Below are positions 54,009-63,903 of a DNA stretch of 64,000 nucleotides, in pieces (positions within the stretch are counted from its first letter, which is position 1; the number at the start of each line of letters is the position of its first letter). Position numbers and translations under genes: made by a program. Where the stretch lies: assembly GCA_963791315.1 (NCBI GenBank), contig CAWBRQ010000004.1, positions 37,192 through 101,191 on the forward strand, read 5' to 3'. Origin of the DNA: JACCZX01 sp963791315 (GTDB lineage Bacteria > Pseudomonadota > Gammaproteobacteria > Burkholderiales > Burkholderiaceae_F). The notes beneath the pieces were generated by a model that was not told where the DNA came from, made no database searches, and saw only the letters and a program-made list of their open reading frames with translations.

Positions 54009-55616
54009 ATGAGTGTGCTCGAGACGAGATTTAACGCGCGTAGCGCCGAAGTTCAGGCCAACGTGAAGGCAATGCGCGCTCAGGTCGCCGATCTGAAAGA
54101 CAAAATCACCACGATCGCCGCAGGTGGAGGGGAGCAGGCACGCAGCAAGCACATTGCGCGCGGCAAGCTTCTGCCACGCGATCGCGTGCAGATGCTGCTC
54201 GACCCCGGCACCCCGTTTCTCGAGCTGTCGCAGCTCGCCGCCTACGGCATGTACGACGGCGACGCCCCATCGGCCGGCATCATCACCGGTGTAGGAAAAG
54301 TTGCGGGCCGTGAGTGTGTGATCGTGTGCAACGACGCGACGGTGAAAGGAGGCACCTACTACCCGATCACCGTCAAGAAACACTTACGTGCACAAGAAAT
54401 CGCGCGCGAGAACCGGCTGGCTTGCATCTACCTGGTCGACTCCGGGGGGGCCAATCTGCCTAATCAGGATGACGTCTTTCCAGACCGCGACCATTTCGGC
54501 CGCATTTTTTTTAATCAGGCGACACTATCGGCGGCCGGTATTCCGCAGATCGCCGTGGTGATGGGATCGTGTACCGCAGGCGGCGCGTACGTTCCGGCGA
54601 TGAGCGACGAATCGATCATCGTTGCCAATCAGGGGACGATTTTTCTGGGCGGCCCACCTCTGGTGAAGGCCGCCACCGGCGAGATCGTCAGCGCAGAGGA
54701 ACTCGGCGGCGGCGATGTGCACACGCGGCTATCGGGCGTCGCGGACCATCTTGCTGCAAACGATGCGCACGCGCTGGCGCTCGCGCGGCGCATCATGGCG
54801 ACCACCAACTACGTCAAAGCAGTCGCACAGGATGTGCGCGAACCGCGGCCACCGAAGCACGATCCCGCCGATTTGTACGGCGTGATCCCCACCGATACGC
54901 GCCGGCCATACGATGTACGCGAAGTCATCGCGCGCATCGTCGATGGTTCGGAGCTCGACGAATGGAAGGCACGCTACGCAACGACGTTGATCACCGGGTT
55001 CGCGTGGATCGAAGGCATGCCGGTCGGCATCATCGCGAATAACGGCATTTTGTTTTCCGAAACCGCGCAGAAGGCTGCGCACTTCATCGAACTTTGCTGT
55101 CAGCGCAGGGTGCCGCTGGTATTCCTACAAAATATCAGCGGCTTCATGGTCGGGCGCAAGTACGAAAACGAAGGTATCGCACGTCACGGCGCAAAGATGG
55201 TGACCGCGGTGGCGTGCGCACAGGTGCCGAAGTTCACGGTGATCATCGGCGGCAGCTTCGGTGCCGGTAACTACGGCATGTGTGGCCGCGCGTATTCGCC
55301 ACGCTTTTTGTGGATGTGGCCGAATGCTCGCATCAACGTGATGGGCGGTGAACAGGCAGCGAGCGTGCTCGCCACTGTCAAGCGAGACGGGATCGAGGCG
55401 CGCGGCGGCGCCTGGAGCGCAAAGGAAGAAGCCGCCTTCAAGGCGCCCATTCTCGAACAGTTCGAGTACCAGGGTCATCCTTACTACGCGAGCGCACGTC
55501 TATGGGATGACGGTGTCATCGATCCGCTCGACACCCGCATGTGCCTCGCGCTTGGGTTATCTGCGGCGTTGAATGCGCCGATTCCGGAGACGAAGTTCGG
55601 CGTCTTCCGAATGTAA
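54009..55616 (+). CDS. mccB: Methylcrotonyl-CoA carboxylase beta subunit (carboxyltransferase)
   Basis: This 535-residue carboxyltransferase belongs to the leucine degradation pathway. Motifs are KHIARGKLLPRDRVQMLLDP, LVDSGGANLPNQDDVFPD, MGSCTAGGAYVPAMSDE and GGSFGAGNYGMCGRAY. The FLQNISGFMVGRKYENEG stretch is typical of methylcrotonyl-CoA rather than propionyl-CoA carboxylases. It opens the leucine locus, with an acyl-CoA dehydrogenase 11 bp downstream and the biotin-bearing alpha subunit further on. Confidence 0.93.
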   Translation: MSVLETRFNARSAEVQANVKAMRAQVADLKDKITTIAAGGGEQARSKHIARGKLLPRDRVQMLLDPGTPFLELSQLAAYGMYDGDAPSAGIITGVGKVAGRECVIVCNDATVKGGTYYPITVKKHLRAQEIARENRLACIYLVDSGGANLPNQDDVFPDRDHFGRIFFNQATLSAAGIPQIAVVMGSCTAGGAYVPAMSDESIIVANQGTIFLGGPPLVKAATGEIVSAEELGGGDVHTRLSGVADHLAANDAHALALARRIMATTNYVKAVAQDVREPRPPKHDPADLYGVIPTDTRRPYDVREVIARIVDGSELDEWKARYATTLITGFAWIEGMPVGIIANNGILFSETAQKAAHFIELCCQRRVPLVFLQNISGFMVGRKYENEGIARHGAKMVTAVACAQVPKFTVIIGGSFGAGNYGMCGRAYSPRFLWMWPNARINVMGGEQAASVLATVKRDGIEARGGAWSAKEEAAFKAPILEQFEYQGHPYYASARLWDDGVIDPLDTRMCLALGLSAALNAPIPETKFGVFRM

Positions 55617-55627
55617 ACACGCATGTG

Positions 55628-56778
55628 ATGAGCAGCATTTACACGCGTGCCGAGCACGAAGACCTACGGCGACAAGTTGCTCGCTTTGTCGCGACTGAAG
55701 TCGAGCCGCACGCCCTCGAATGGGATGAAGCCGGATTCACACCGCGCGACGTGCTGCGAAAGATGGGCACGCTCGGCTGGCTCGGCCTGATGTACTCGCC
55801 CGATTATGGCGGTGCGGGTGCCGACATGACGACCAACGTTGTCTTTCAGGAAGCGCTGTCACGCGCCACGTCGGGTGGCTTCGTGATTACCGTGCTTGTG
55901 CACACGGACATGGCGAGTCCGCATCTTGCGCACGCCGGCACGGCTGAACAAAAACAGCGTTGGCTGCCGAAGGTGGTTGCCGGCGAGCTGATCACCGCGG
56001 TTGCGGTCACCGAGCCCGACGCTGGCTCCGACGTGGCGGCGATTCGGACTCACGCGAAGCGCGACGGCGACACCTGGGTGCTCAATGGCAGCAAGATGTT
56101 CATTACCAACGGCGTGCACGCTGATCTGGTGTTCGTCGCCGCGCGTACCGATGCGAGCGCGAAAGGGTCACGCGGTCTGTCGATTTTCGCTGTCAAGAAA
56201 GGCACGCCGGGCTTTAGAGTCGGCCGCGCGTTGAAGAAAAGCGGCTGGCTCGCTTCGGATACTGCGGAGCTGGTGTTCGATGACTGCCGTATGCCGCCGA
56301 CCAGCTGATCGGTGAAGAAAACGCCGGCTTCTACGCGATCATGCGCAACTTTCAGACGGAGCGCATCGCGCTCGGCTCGATGGCCGTCGGGCATTGCTTG
56401 ACTGCGCTTGACCTCGCATATCGCTACGTCAACGAGCGCAAAGCATTCGGCGCAGCGTTATGGGAAAAGCAAACGGTGCGGCAGCAGCTATCGATGCTCG
56501 CAGCAAAGACCGAAGCTGCGCGCCAGTTGCTGTATCACTGCGCATGGATGGTCGACCAGCAGCACGACGCGGTGCGCGAAGTGTCGATGCTGAAAGCGCT
56601 GACCGGAGAGTTGGTCAACGAAGTCACCTACACCTGCCAGCAGTTTCACGGCGGCATGGGGTACATGCGCGAGAGTGCCATCGAGCGACTGGTGCGTGAT
56701 GCGCGCGTGCTGGCGATCGGTGGTGGCGCCACCGAAGTGATGCTCGAGGAAGTGGCGAAGAGATGGGAGCCGGCATGA
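55628..56778 (+). CDS. Acyl-CoA dehydrogenase (one frameshift)
   Basis: This acyl-CoA dehydrogenase of about 383 residues is in the leucine locus, likely acting on isovaleryl-CoA or a related acyl-CoA. FAD-binding VTEPDAGSDVAAIRTHAKRD and FITNGVHADLVFVAAR are in the first part; QQFHGGMGYMRES with the probable catalytic glutamate is in the second. The frame breaks near 56296: the first part ends DDCRMPPTS and stops, while the second continues QLIGEENAGFYAIMRN. One added base restores the protein. It is 11 bp after mccB. Confidence 0.82.
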
Positions 56779-56968
56779 ACTTGTCAGCGTACACGTCTAC
56801 GCTGATGGCCACCACGGGTTTGACGGCCGAGCGCCTGTTCGCTTCCGCTCCGAAATCCCGACCGGCGCCGATAAACGTGGCGTGCATGTCGGCGGCACCG
56901 CCATTGCGCGCGAAGCATCGCTCGCCGAACTCGATCAATTTCTCGCCCGGTATCTGCAATCGAAATGA
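56774..56968 (+). pseudogene. C-terminal remnant of a dienelactone-hydrolase-like gene
   Basis: A frame between the acyl-CoA dehydrogenase and the hydratase reads VHVYADGHHGFDGRAPVRF, then GVHVGGTAIAREASLAELDQ and FLARYLQSK. This matches the C-terminus of dienelactone hydrolase family proteins, with the histidine of the HGFD motif. The upstream 200 or so residues are missing; the frame stops at 56738. Its TGA overlaps the hydratase ATG, so it was once a proper operon gene whose 5' part has been deleted. Confidence 0.5.
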
Positions 56969-57795
56969 AATTCAACACTCTGGAAGTCAGCATCAATCAT
57001 CGCGTCGCGGTCATATGGCTCGCGCGCGAAGCCGTGCGCAACGCGTTCAACGAAGTGTCGATCGCGGAACTGACAGCAGCGTTCAACCAGTTCGGACAAG
57101 ACGACGACGTGCGTGCCATCGTGCTCGCCGCTCAAGGGCCAGCGTTTTGCGCCGGCGCCGATCTCGATTGGATGCGACGCATGTCGGGATATTCGAACGC
57201 AGAGAATCAAGCCGATGCGATGAAGCTTGCGACCATGTTGCGCACGATCTACGAATGTCCGAAGCCTGTGATCGCTCGCGTGCACGGCGATGTATACGCC
57301 GGTGGCGTCGGCTTGGTCGCGGCGTGTGACATTTCTGTTGCATCGTTGGACGCGAACTTCTGTCTTTCCGAAACCAAGCTCGGATTGATTCCGGCGACGG
57401 TCGGTCCGTACGTGTTGCGTGCGATGCATGCGCACATTGCGCGCCGCTACTTCCTCACCGCCGAGAAGTTCAACGCCGCCGAAGCGTTTCGCATCGGACT
57501 GGTGCACGAACTTGCACTGCCCGAAGAGCTGGACGGCAAAGTCAATGAGCTTCTGGGCGCGTTAATGTTGACCAGTCAAAACGCAGTGGCAGAAGCCAAG
57601 CGGTTGGTGCGGGACCTGACGGCACGGCCGATCGATGACGACCTGGTGGCCGACACCGCGCAACGCATCGCCGACATTCGCACCAGCGCAGACGGGCGCG
57701 AAGGTGTCCGCTCGTTTCTGGAAAAGCGCAAGCCGCAATGGGTTCTCGACTACGAAGCGATGACTGCGGCCGAAGACGAGTCAGTGCGCGAGTGA
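56965..57795 (+). CDS. liuC: Methylglutaconyl-CoA hydratase (enoyl-CoA hydratase family)
   Basis: This 276-residue crotonase-fold protein has the oxyanion-hole motif PAFCAGADLDWMRRM and ARVHGDVYAGGVGLVAACDI with the active-site region, then FCLSETKLGLIPATVGPYVL. Position between the carboxylase subunits matches LiuC, which hydrates methylglutaconyl-CoA to HMG-CoA. The start overlaps the remnant gene stop (ATGA), and the stop overlaps the DUF4126 start. Confidence 0.85.
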   Translation: MKFNTLEVSINHRVAVIWLAREAVRNAFNEVSIAELTAAFNQFGQDDDVRAIVLAAQGPAFCAGADLDWMRRMSGYSNAENQADAMKLATMLRTIYECPKPVIARVHGDVYAGGVGLVAACDISVASLDANFCLSETKLGLIPATVGPYVLRAMHAHIARRYFLTAEKFNAAEAFRIGLVHELALPEELDGKVNELLGALMLTSQNAVAEAKRLVRDLTARPIDDDLVADTAQRIADIRTSADGREGVRSFLEKRKPQWVLDYEAMTAAEDESVRE

Positions 57796-58527
57796 TGCAC
57801 GCGCTCGATATTCCACAGTTGATCGCGCTCGCCGCAGTGCTCGGCTTTGCGAGCGGCATCCGCTTGTACGCGGTGCTGCTGATCGCCGGCCTGGTCGGGC
57901 TATGCGGGCTGGGTCGAGCTGCCCGGCGGCCTGGCGATATTGCAGCATCCGTGGGTGCTCGCCGCGTCCGGTGCCATGTTCGCAGTCGAGTTTGTGGCCG
58001 ACAAGATTCCGGGCGTCGACACTGTTTGGGATGCGATTCAGACATTCGTTCGCATTCCGGCCGGCGCAGCATTGGCCGCCGGCGTGTTCGGCGGCATGGA
58101 TAACGCAGCGTGGACGACGGCTGCCGCGATCGTCGGTGGTTCGCTGGCAGCAACCAGTCACTTCACCAAAGCCGGCACACGCGCCGCCGCAAACACGTCG
58201 CCCGAGCCGTTTTCAAACGTCGCGTTGTCGGTCACAGAAGACGTCGGCGTCGCCGGCCTGATGTGGCTCGTGCTTAGCTATCCATTGGTCGCGCTAAGCA
58301 TCGTTATCGTGCTGCTGATACTCGCGATATGGCTGCTGCCCAAGCTCGTACGCTTTATTGCGCGGGTAGTGCGCGAGGTTGTTTTCAATATCCCCGAATC
58401 ATCATGTTCAGCAAAATCCTCATCGCTAATCGCGGGGCGAGCGGCCTTCAGCCGCGAGCTACATCACGCCTGCATGCGCAGCATGCGGCGATTTCTCCGC
58501 GCGCAACAATGTGGATCAAGGTACTGA
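57795..58527 (+). CDS. DUF4126 family membrane protein (one frameshift)
   Basis: This small membrane protein reads LIALAAVLGFASGIRLYAVL, then GGMDNAAWTTAAAIVGGS and LMWLVLSYPLVALSIVIV. The family motif FVADKIPGVDTVWDAIQTF is clear. The frame is broken near 57900; removing one C in GGGCTATGCG joins LIAGLVG to YAGWVELPGG. The C-terminal 40 residues read out of frame through the two carboxylase starts, because the insertion there removed the normal stop overlap. DUF4126 genes often lie in this position in leucine loci. Confidence 0.7.
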
Positions 58528-60567
58528 TCTCCAATCGCGGAGAAATTGCCTGCCGTGTGATGACCACCGCGCGACGGATGGGAATTCGCACGGTGGCCGT
58601 GTACTCGGACGCCGATGCGAACAGCCGTCACGTAGCGATGGCCGACGAAGCGGTGCGGATCGGGCCGGCGGCGGCGAGCGAGAGCTACTTGCGTAGCGAT
58701 TGGATCGTCGCGGCGGTGAGAGCGACGGGAGCCGACGCCGTGCACCCCGGCTACGGTTTTCTTTCAGAGAACGAAGCGTTTGCGCAAGCACTTGCGGATG
58801 CCAAGATCACGTTCATCGGCCCGCCGCCGTCGGCGATTCGTGCGATGGGCAGCAAGAGCGAAGCCAAGAAGTTGATGGAACGCGCCAAGGTGCCATTGGT
58901 GCCCGGATACCACGGCGACCAGCAACAACAGGATCTGCTGCTAACGGAAGCCAACCGGATCGGCTACCCGGTTCTGATCAAGGCGAGCGCGGGCGGCGGC
59001 GGCAAGGGCATGCGTGTAGTAGCCGAAACGCGACGAGTTCATCACGGCGCTCGCTTCATGCCAGCGCGAAGCCAAGGCATCGTTCGGCGATGATCACGTG
59101 CTGATCGAAAAATACGTGCAGCGGCCGCGACACATCGAGATTCAGGTATTCGCCGACCGCCATGACAACGCGGTCAGCTTGTTCGAGCGCGACTGCTCGG
59201 TGCAGCGACGGCATCAGAAGATTATCGAAGAGGCGCCCGCACCCGGGAATGACGGCGGCGCGCCGTCGGGCGATGGGCGAAGCCGCGGTTGCCGCCGCGA
59301 AAGCGGTCGGCTACGAAGGCGCCGGCACAGTCGAGTTCATTGCCGATCAGGCCGGCGAGTTTTTCTTCATGGAGATGAACACGAGATTGCAGGTCGAGCA
59401 TCCGGTCACCGAAATGATCACCGGTTACGACCTGGTTGAATGGCAACTGCGGGTAGCCTCCGGCGAAGCGTTGACCAGCATGATCCCTGATCTGCAGGAG
59501 GAGCTGTCCATTCGCGGTCACTCATTCGAGGCGCGCATTTACGCAGAGAATCCTGATAAGGGATTCTTGCCAGCGACCGGACGGATCTTGCATCTGGCGC
59601 AGCCGGGCGCCGTCGAGTTTCGGCGCAATCACGATGACAACGGCTTTCATGATCCAGCGCCAGTGCGCATCGATGCCGGCGTGCGCGCCGGCGATCAGAT
59701 CACGCCGCACTACGACCCGATGATCGCGAAATTGATCGTATGGGGCGAGGATCGTGCCGCATGCTCTCGCGCGCATGCAGGCGGCGCTGACCGAATTCCA
59801 TATCGTCGGCGTCGCCAATAACGTCGATTTTCTGTCGCGTCTGGTTGCCAACGACGCCTTTGCACGCGGCGACGTTCACACCGGTCTGATCGAACAGGAA
59901 CGTGAGCGACTGTTTCCCGACTCCGACGGCGACGAACGCCAGTCGCAAGCAGCGCACGACCATGCTCGCGTTCGCTTGCGCTCGTATCCTGTCAGATGAA
60001 ACGCGCAACGCAGCGGCCGATCCGTGGAGCTCGGCGCACGGATGGCGCTTGAATACGACCTATCGACGCGTGATCACGCTAAATGCCGATTCCACCGCGC
60101 ACGATGTCGTGATCGAATACGCGCGCGACGGTTACGTGTTTCACTATGGCGGCACGAGCACCGCGTTGGCGTTCACGGCCCACGCCGGTTCCGCGATGTC
60201 GATTCGCTTCGGTGAGCACACGTTGTCGGCCGATGTCGTGCGCGCCGGCGACGAGCTGCACGTGTTCTACAACGGTCGGCACCGCGTACTCGCGCTCGCG
60301 GACATCATTGCGCAGTCGGCAGCGGCGGAGGTCGAAACCGGGCGGCTGACCGCTCCGATGCCCGGCAAGCTGATTGCGATCCATGCGGCAGCTGGCGCGC
60401 GCGTCGAGCGCGGTACTCCACTGCTGGTGATGGAAGCAATGAAAATGGAGCACACGATCGTCGCTCCATCCGACGGCGTCGTCAGCGAAATCTTGTATGC
60501 AGTCGGCGATCAGGTCGTCGAAGGCGCAGAGCTCGTGCGATTTTCATCGGCAACAGAAGCTGTCTGA
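58404..60567 (+). pseudogene. mccA: Methylcrotonyl-CoA carboxylase alpha subunit (biotin carboxylase/BCCP), four frameshifts
   Basis: The gene encodes biotin carboxylase plus a C-terminal biotinyl domain (AMKMEHTIVAPSDGVVSEIL). ATP-grasp motifs are HPGYGFLSENEAFAQA, KASAGGGGKGMRVVAE and EMNTRLQVEHPVTEMI. Four 1-bp insertions break it: near 59028, 59249, 59762 and between about 59925 and 59945. Correcting each gives a continuous family sequence. The start is duplicated: MFSKILIANRG at 58404 and MWIKVLISNRGEIACRV at 58509 lie in one frame with a double hairpin between them. If the indels are errors, the protein is functional with either start; if not, it is a pseudogene. Confidence 0.8.
58441..58490. 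repeat. Double hairpin inserted at the mccA start
   Basis: GCGGC/GCCGC around CTTCA (58441-58455) is followed by a second stem, CGCC(T)GCATGC paired with GCATGCGGCG (58467-58490), with one bulged base. The first resembles the AGCGGCTTCAGCCGC type of dispersed bacterial palindrome. The element is in frame and adds 35 residues between the two possible starts. Confidence 0.55.
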
Positions 60568-62368
60568 GCATCAGGCGCCTGCATCGCATTGACCAACGCG
60601 GCCGGGGGTAGTTTCTCGATCGAATCCTTTAGCGTGGCTACGACCTCGGAAGCACCCGCGGCGATCAGTCGATCGCGTCCCTTTTGCGTGTCGCCCTCGG
60701 CATGCCACAGCGCAACGACAATCTTCAGATCGGGAAAGCGCGGACGTAGCCGTTTGCACAAGAAAGACGCGTGCAAGACCGCCGCCGGCGGCAGCGCTGA
60801 GACATAAACTGCTTGCGGTGCGAGCTCCGCTACCCGTTCCAGCACTTCACTCTTCAGTAGATCGGTCGTCAGTAACTCTGCTCGGACGTGGCGCGCTGTG
60901 AGCCGCCGTAACAGCATCGTGCCTACGATCTCATCGGCCTCGTCACGAGCGGGCACAATGCAGACGATGAGAGGCCCCGCAAGCGTCGTCGACTCCAACG
61001 CTTGCGCTGGTTCCGACTTGGCGGATTTCTGCTTGTCTTCGACCGGGCGCTCGGACAAGTCGTCGACCAGCGTGCGCATGCTGTCAAACACGAAGCGCGT
61101 GCGGTCCTCAGAAAGCACGTCGTTATGCCGATCCCGCTCGGCCAGATCGAGCACTGAAATCAGCACGTCTTCGTACAGCGCCTCGAGCCCGTGCTCGGCG
61201 ACGTAGGTCTCAGCAAGCTCCACGGCTTCTTCCTGATCGCGCGCGAGCAGTCGCTGATAAAAGCGGTCTTTCAATGGCAGCACCGGCTGGTCGCCGAGCA
61301 TGATGCTCAAGAACGCGAACTGCGGAACATAGCGGCCCATCACGACCAGACAAACCGTCAGCGGCACGGCAAGCAACAGGCCTACTCCGCCCCAGAGCCA
61401 TGTCCAGAAAATGGCAGCCGCCATCACAGCGATCGGCGACATTCCCGTGCCTGGCTCCATACAACCCACGGCTCGACAATATTGGCAATAACGAGTTCGA
61501 GCACCAAGAACACGGCCACTGTCCACAGCGCTAGCGACCAGCCATCGGAAATCGCAAACGCAAGCGCGATCGGCATTGCGGCTGCGATCCACGCCCCGAT
61601 ATAGGGAATGAATCGCAGCGCGGTCGCCAGCAGACCCCACAGCGCCGCATTCGGTATATCGAGCGCATACAGCGCGAGCCCGACCGGCAATCCGTAACTG
61701 ATATTGACAATCAGTTGCACGCGCAAATATCGGCTGACGCGATCGGCCGCCTCTTCGAATACCTGCGTCGTCACGTTCAGCTGCCCACGGCTGACCAGGC
61801 GAATCAAGCGGTCCCTCAGATCCTCGCGCTTCAGGAGAATGATCGAGGTGAACAGGATCACTGCGCCTGCCACCGTCAGCGGCACGAGCATTAGCGTGAC
61901 GATTTCACGCATGAACTCGAAGGGCGTCAGAGGAGCCTGCTCGATCGTCACTGGGACCGCACGATCTGCCGGCGTCTGCAGACGAGGTGAAGACGGCGCC
62001 CTTCGCGCCGGTGCGACATCCTTCGACATCTCCGTGCTGATCTCTTCAATCGTGCGCCGCGCCTTGCCGAAACTACCTTCCGCCTCGGATCTCAGAATTG
62101 AAACCTTGCTTTGAATATTTTTCTTGTACTCGGGCAAGCTCGCGGCAAAGTTCAGGAATTGGGCCACCGACAACCAAATAATCCCCGCCATCACGCAGCA
62201 CGACACAGTCACCATGAAGGCGGTAGCGGCCGCGCGCGGAACTTTGCGACGCTCGAGATAGCGCACCGCCGGCGCTAACAAGAAACTCAACAGGACCGAC
62301 AGCGCCAGTGGAATCAACACGTCGCGACCGAAATACAGGATGCCAGTCACGACGACGAAGGTCACCAT
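60510..62368 (-). CDS. AI-2E family permease with C-terminal Rossmann-like domain (two indels)
   Basis: This PerM/AI-2E family membrane protein of about 618 residues has eight or so hydrophobic segments: VLIPLALSVLLSFLLAPAV, then FMVTVSCCVMAGIIWLSVAQ, and later GLLATALRFIPYIGAWIAAA. The frame is disturbed near 61450-61470; removing one G and one C in IVEPW...GMSPIAVM restores the family motif. After the last helix a 250-residue soluble domain follows, with IVCIVPARDEADEIVGTMLL and LKIVVALWHAEGD, like a cobalamin-binding-type Rossmann fold. Substrate unknown. The true start may be further upstream. It overlaps the convergent mccA end by 58 bp. Confidence 0.72.
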
Positions 62369-62531
62369 CGCGGTTAGTTGCGAGCCGGGGAGCTTTGAAA
62401 CCGGAGCTAAAACTGAAGGGCGCAGAGCGGTGGCACGATGGCATCCAAGACGTCCGCACGTTCATGGCCCGTGGTCGCCGCGTTAGCCTTCCGATAACGC
62501 CGCCGAACCGGCGCTAACATCGAGGCATTGC

Positions 62532-62538
62532 GGAGGAG
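62532..62538 (+). promoter_or_regulatory. Ribosome binding site deciding the HMG-CoA lyase start
   Basis: GGAGGAG ends 7 bp before the ATG at 62546 but only 2 bp before the ATG at 62541. This favours 62546, which begins MPTLPERVHIV as in the family, although that frame breaks 30 bp later. Confidence 0.55.
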
Positions 62539-62545
62539 CCATGCC

Positions 62546-63458
62546 ATGCCGACACTTCCAGAGCGCGTCCACATTGTTCGATGTCGGCCCGCGTGATGGG
62601 CTGCAGAACGAGAAGCAGATGATTCCGGCGGACGTCAAGGTCGAACTGGTCGATCGGTTGACCGACGCCGGCTTCACCAACATCGAGGTGACCTCGTTCG
62701 TCTCGCCAAAATGGGTACCGCAGATGAGCGACGCCACCGAAGTGATGGCGAGGATTCGGCGCAGACCTGGTGTCACCTATTCGGTGCTGGTTCCGAATGT
62801 AAAAGGGATGGAAGGTGCGCTCGCGGCAAAAGCGGACGAAATAGTCGTGTTCGCTGCTGCCAGTGAAGCGTTCTCACAGAAGAACATCAACTGTTCGATC
62901 GATGAATCGATCGAACGCTTTCGGCCGGTCACCGAGCAGGCGCAGCAGCACGGCATGCGAATCCGCGGTGCAATTTCATGCGCGCTGGGTTGCCCGTACC
63001 AGGGAGAGGTCGACGCCGGTGCAGTCGCGCATGTAGCGCGGCGGATGAAGGACATTGGCGTCAGACATGTAGGCGTCGCCGACACGATTGGCACCGGCAC
63101 GCCGGAACAGACCAAGCGCGTGATGGACGCAGTGCTCGGCGTTTACGACCTTAATGACATCAGCGGCCACTTTCACGATACCTACGGCATGGCCACTGCC
63201 AACGTCTACGCGTGTCTTGAGCTCGGCATTTCGAGTTTCGACTCCAGCATCGCGGGACTCGGTGGCTGTCCCTATGCAAAAGGGGCGACCGGAAACGTCG
63301 CCACCGAAGACGTGCTGTATCTACTCAACGGCCTCGGAATCGAGACCGGCATCGATTTTGTGAAGGCGGTCGCGACTGGCCAGTGGATCAGCGGCATTCT
63401 TAACCGCAAAGCACACTCGCGCGCAGGTAACGCCGTCACTGCCAAACTCGCCGCCTGA
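62546..63458 (+). CDS. mvaB: Hydroxymethylglutaryl-CoA lyase (one frameshift near start)
   Basis: This lyase of about 304 residues splits HMG-CoA into acetoacetate and acetyl-CoA, the last step of leucine degradation. Motifs are VGPRDGLQNEK, VTSFVSPKWVPQMSD, the metal-binding SGHFHDTYGMATANVY and the signature SIAGLGGCPYAKGATGNVAT with its catalytic cysteine. The start from 62546 reads MPTLPERVHIV. It needs one T removed in ATTGTTCG (near 62577) to continue into DVGPRDG. The alternative start at 62541 avoids the frameshift but has poor spacing and an abnormal N-terminus. Confidence 0.9.
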
Positions 63459-63478
63459 GCAGCCTCATCAGCGATTCG

Positions 63479-63903
63479 ATGTCACCCGATCTGAAAGCCG
63501 GCATTCAGTTCGATTTTGAATACAAGGTCCCCGACAGCAAGACAGTGCCGCGCCTGTATCCCGAATGGTCGGAGTTCGGCGAGATGCCGGAAGTGTTCGC
63601 CACCGGATACCTGATTGGTCTAATGGAAGGCGTATGCCAGTTGGCGATCAAGCCATTCCTGGATTGGCCGCGCGAGCAGTCGGTTGGCACACATGTCAAC
63701 TTTTCGCACCTGGCAGCGACGCCACCGGGCCTGACCGTACGTGTCCACTGTGAGGTGCTCAGTGTGGACGGACGCAAAGTCACGTTTCGCGCGCAGCGCA
63801 CGACGGCCACGACCTGATATCCGAGGGTACGCACGAGCGCGTGATTATCGACGCGGCGCGCTTCAATCAGAGGTTGCAATCAAAACGAAGCGCGACGGTT
63901 TGA
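63479..63903 (+). CDS. Hot-dog thioesterase family protein (one frameshift)
   Basis: This protein of about 141 residues is of the fluoroacetyl-CoA-thioesterase-like family. Conserved parts are LKAGIQFDFEYKVPDSKTVP, VFATGYLIGLMEGVCQLAIK and SVGTHVNFSHLAATPPGLTV. The frame breaks near 63796 after TFRAQ and continues as HDGHDLISEGTHERVIIDAA to a TGA at 63901-63903; one added base restores it. It follows the HMG-CoA lyase by 20 bp, a usual neighbour in leucine loci. Its natural substrate is unknown. Confidence 0.75.

Noticed and set aside
55628..60567. True loss of the leucine pathway
   Set aside because: Indels also hit unrelated genes, and all active-site motifs remain intact after repair, so loss is not claimed.
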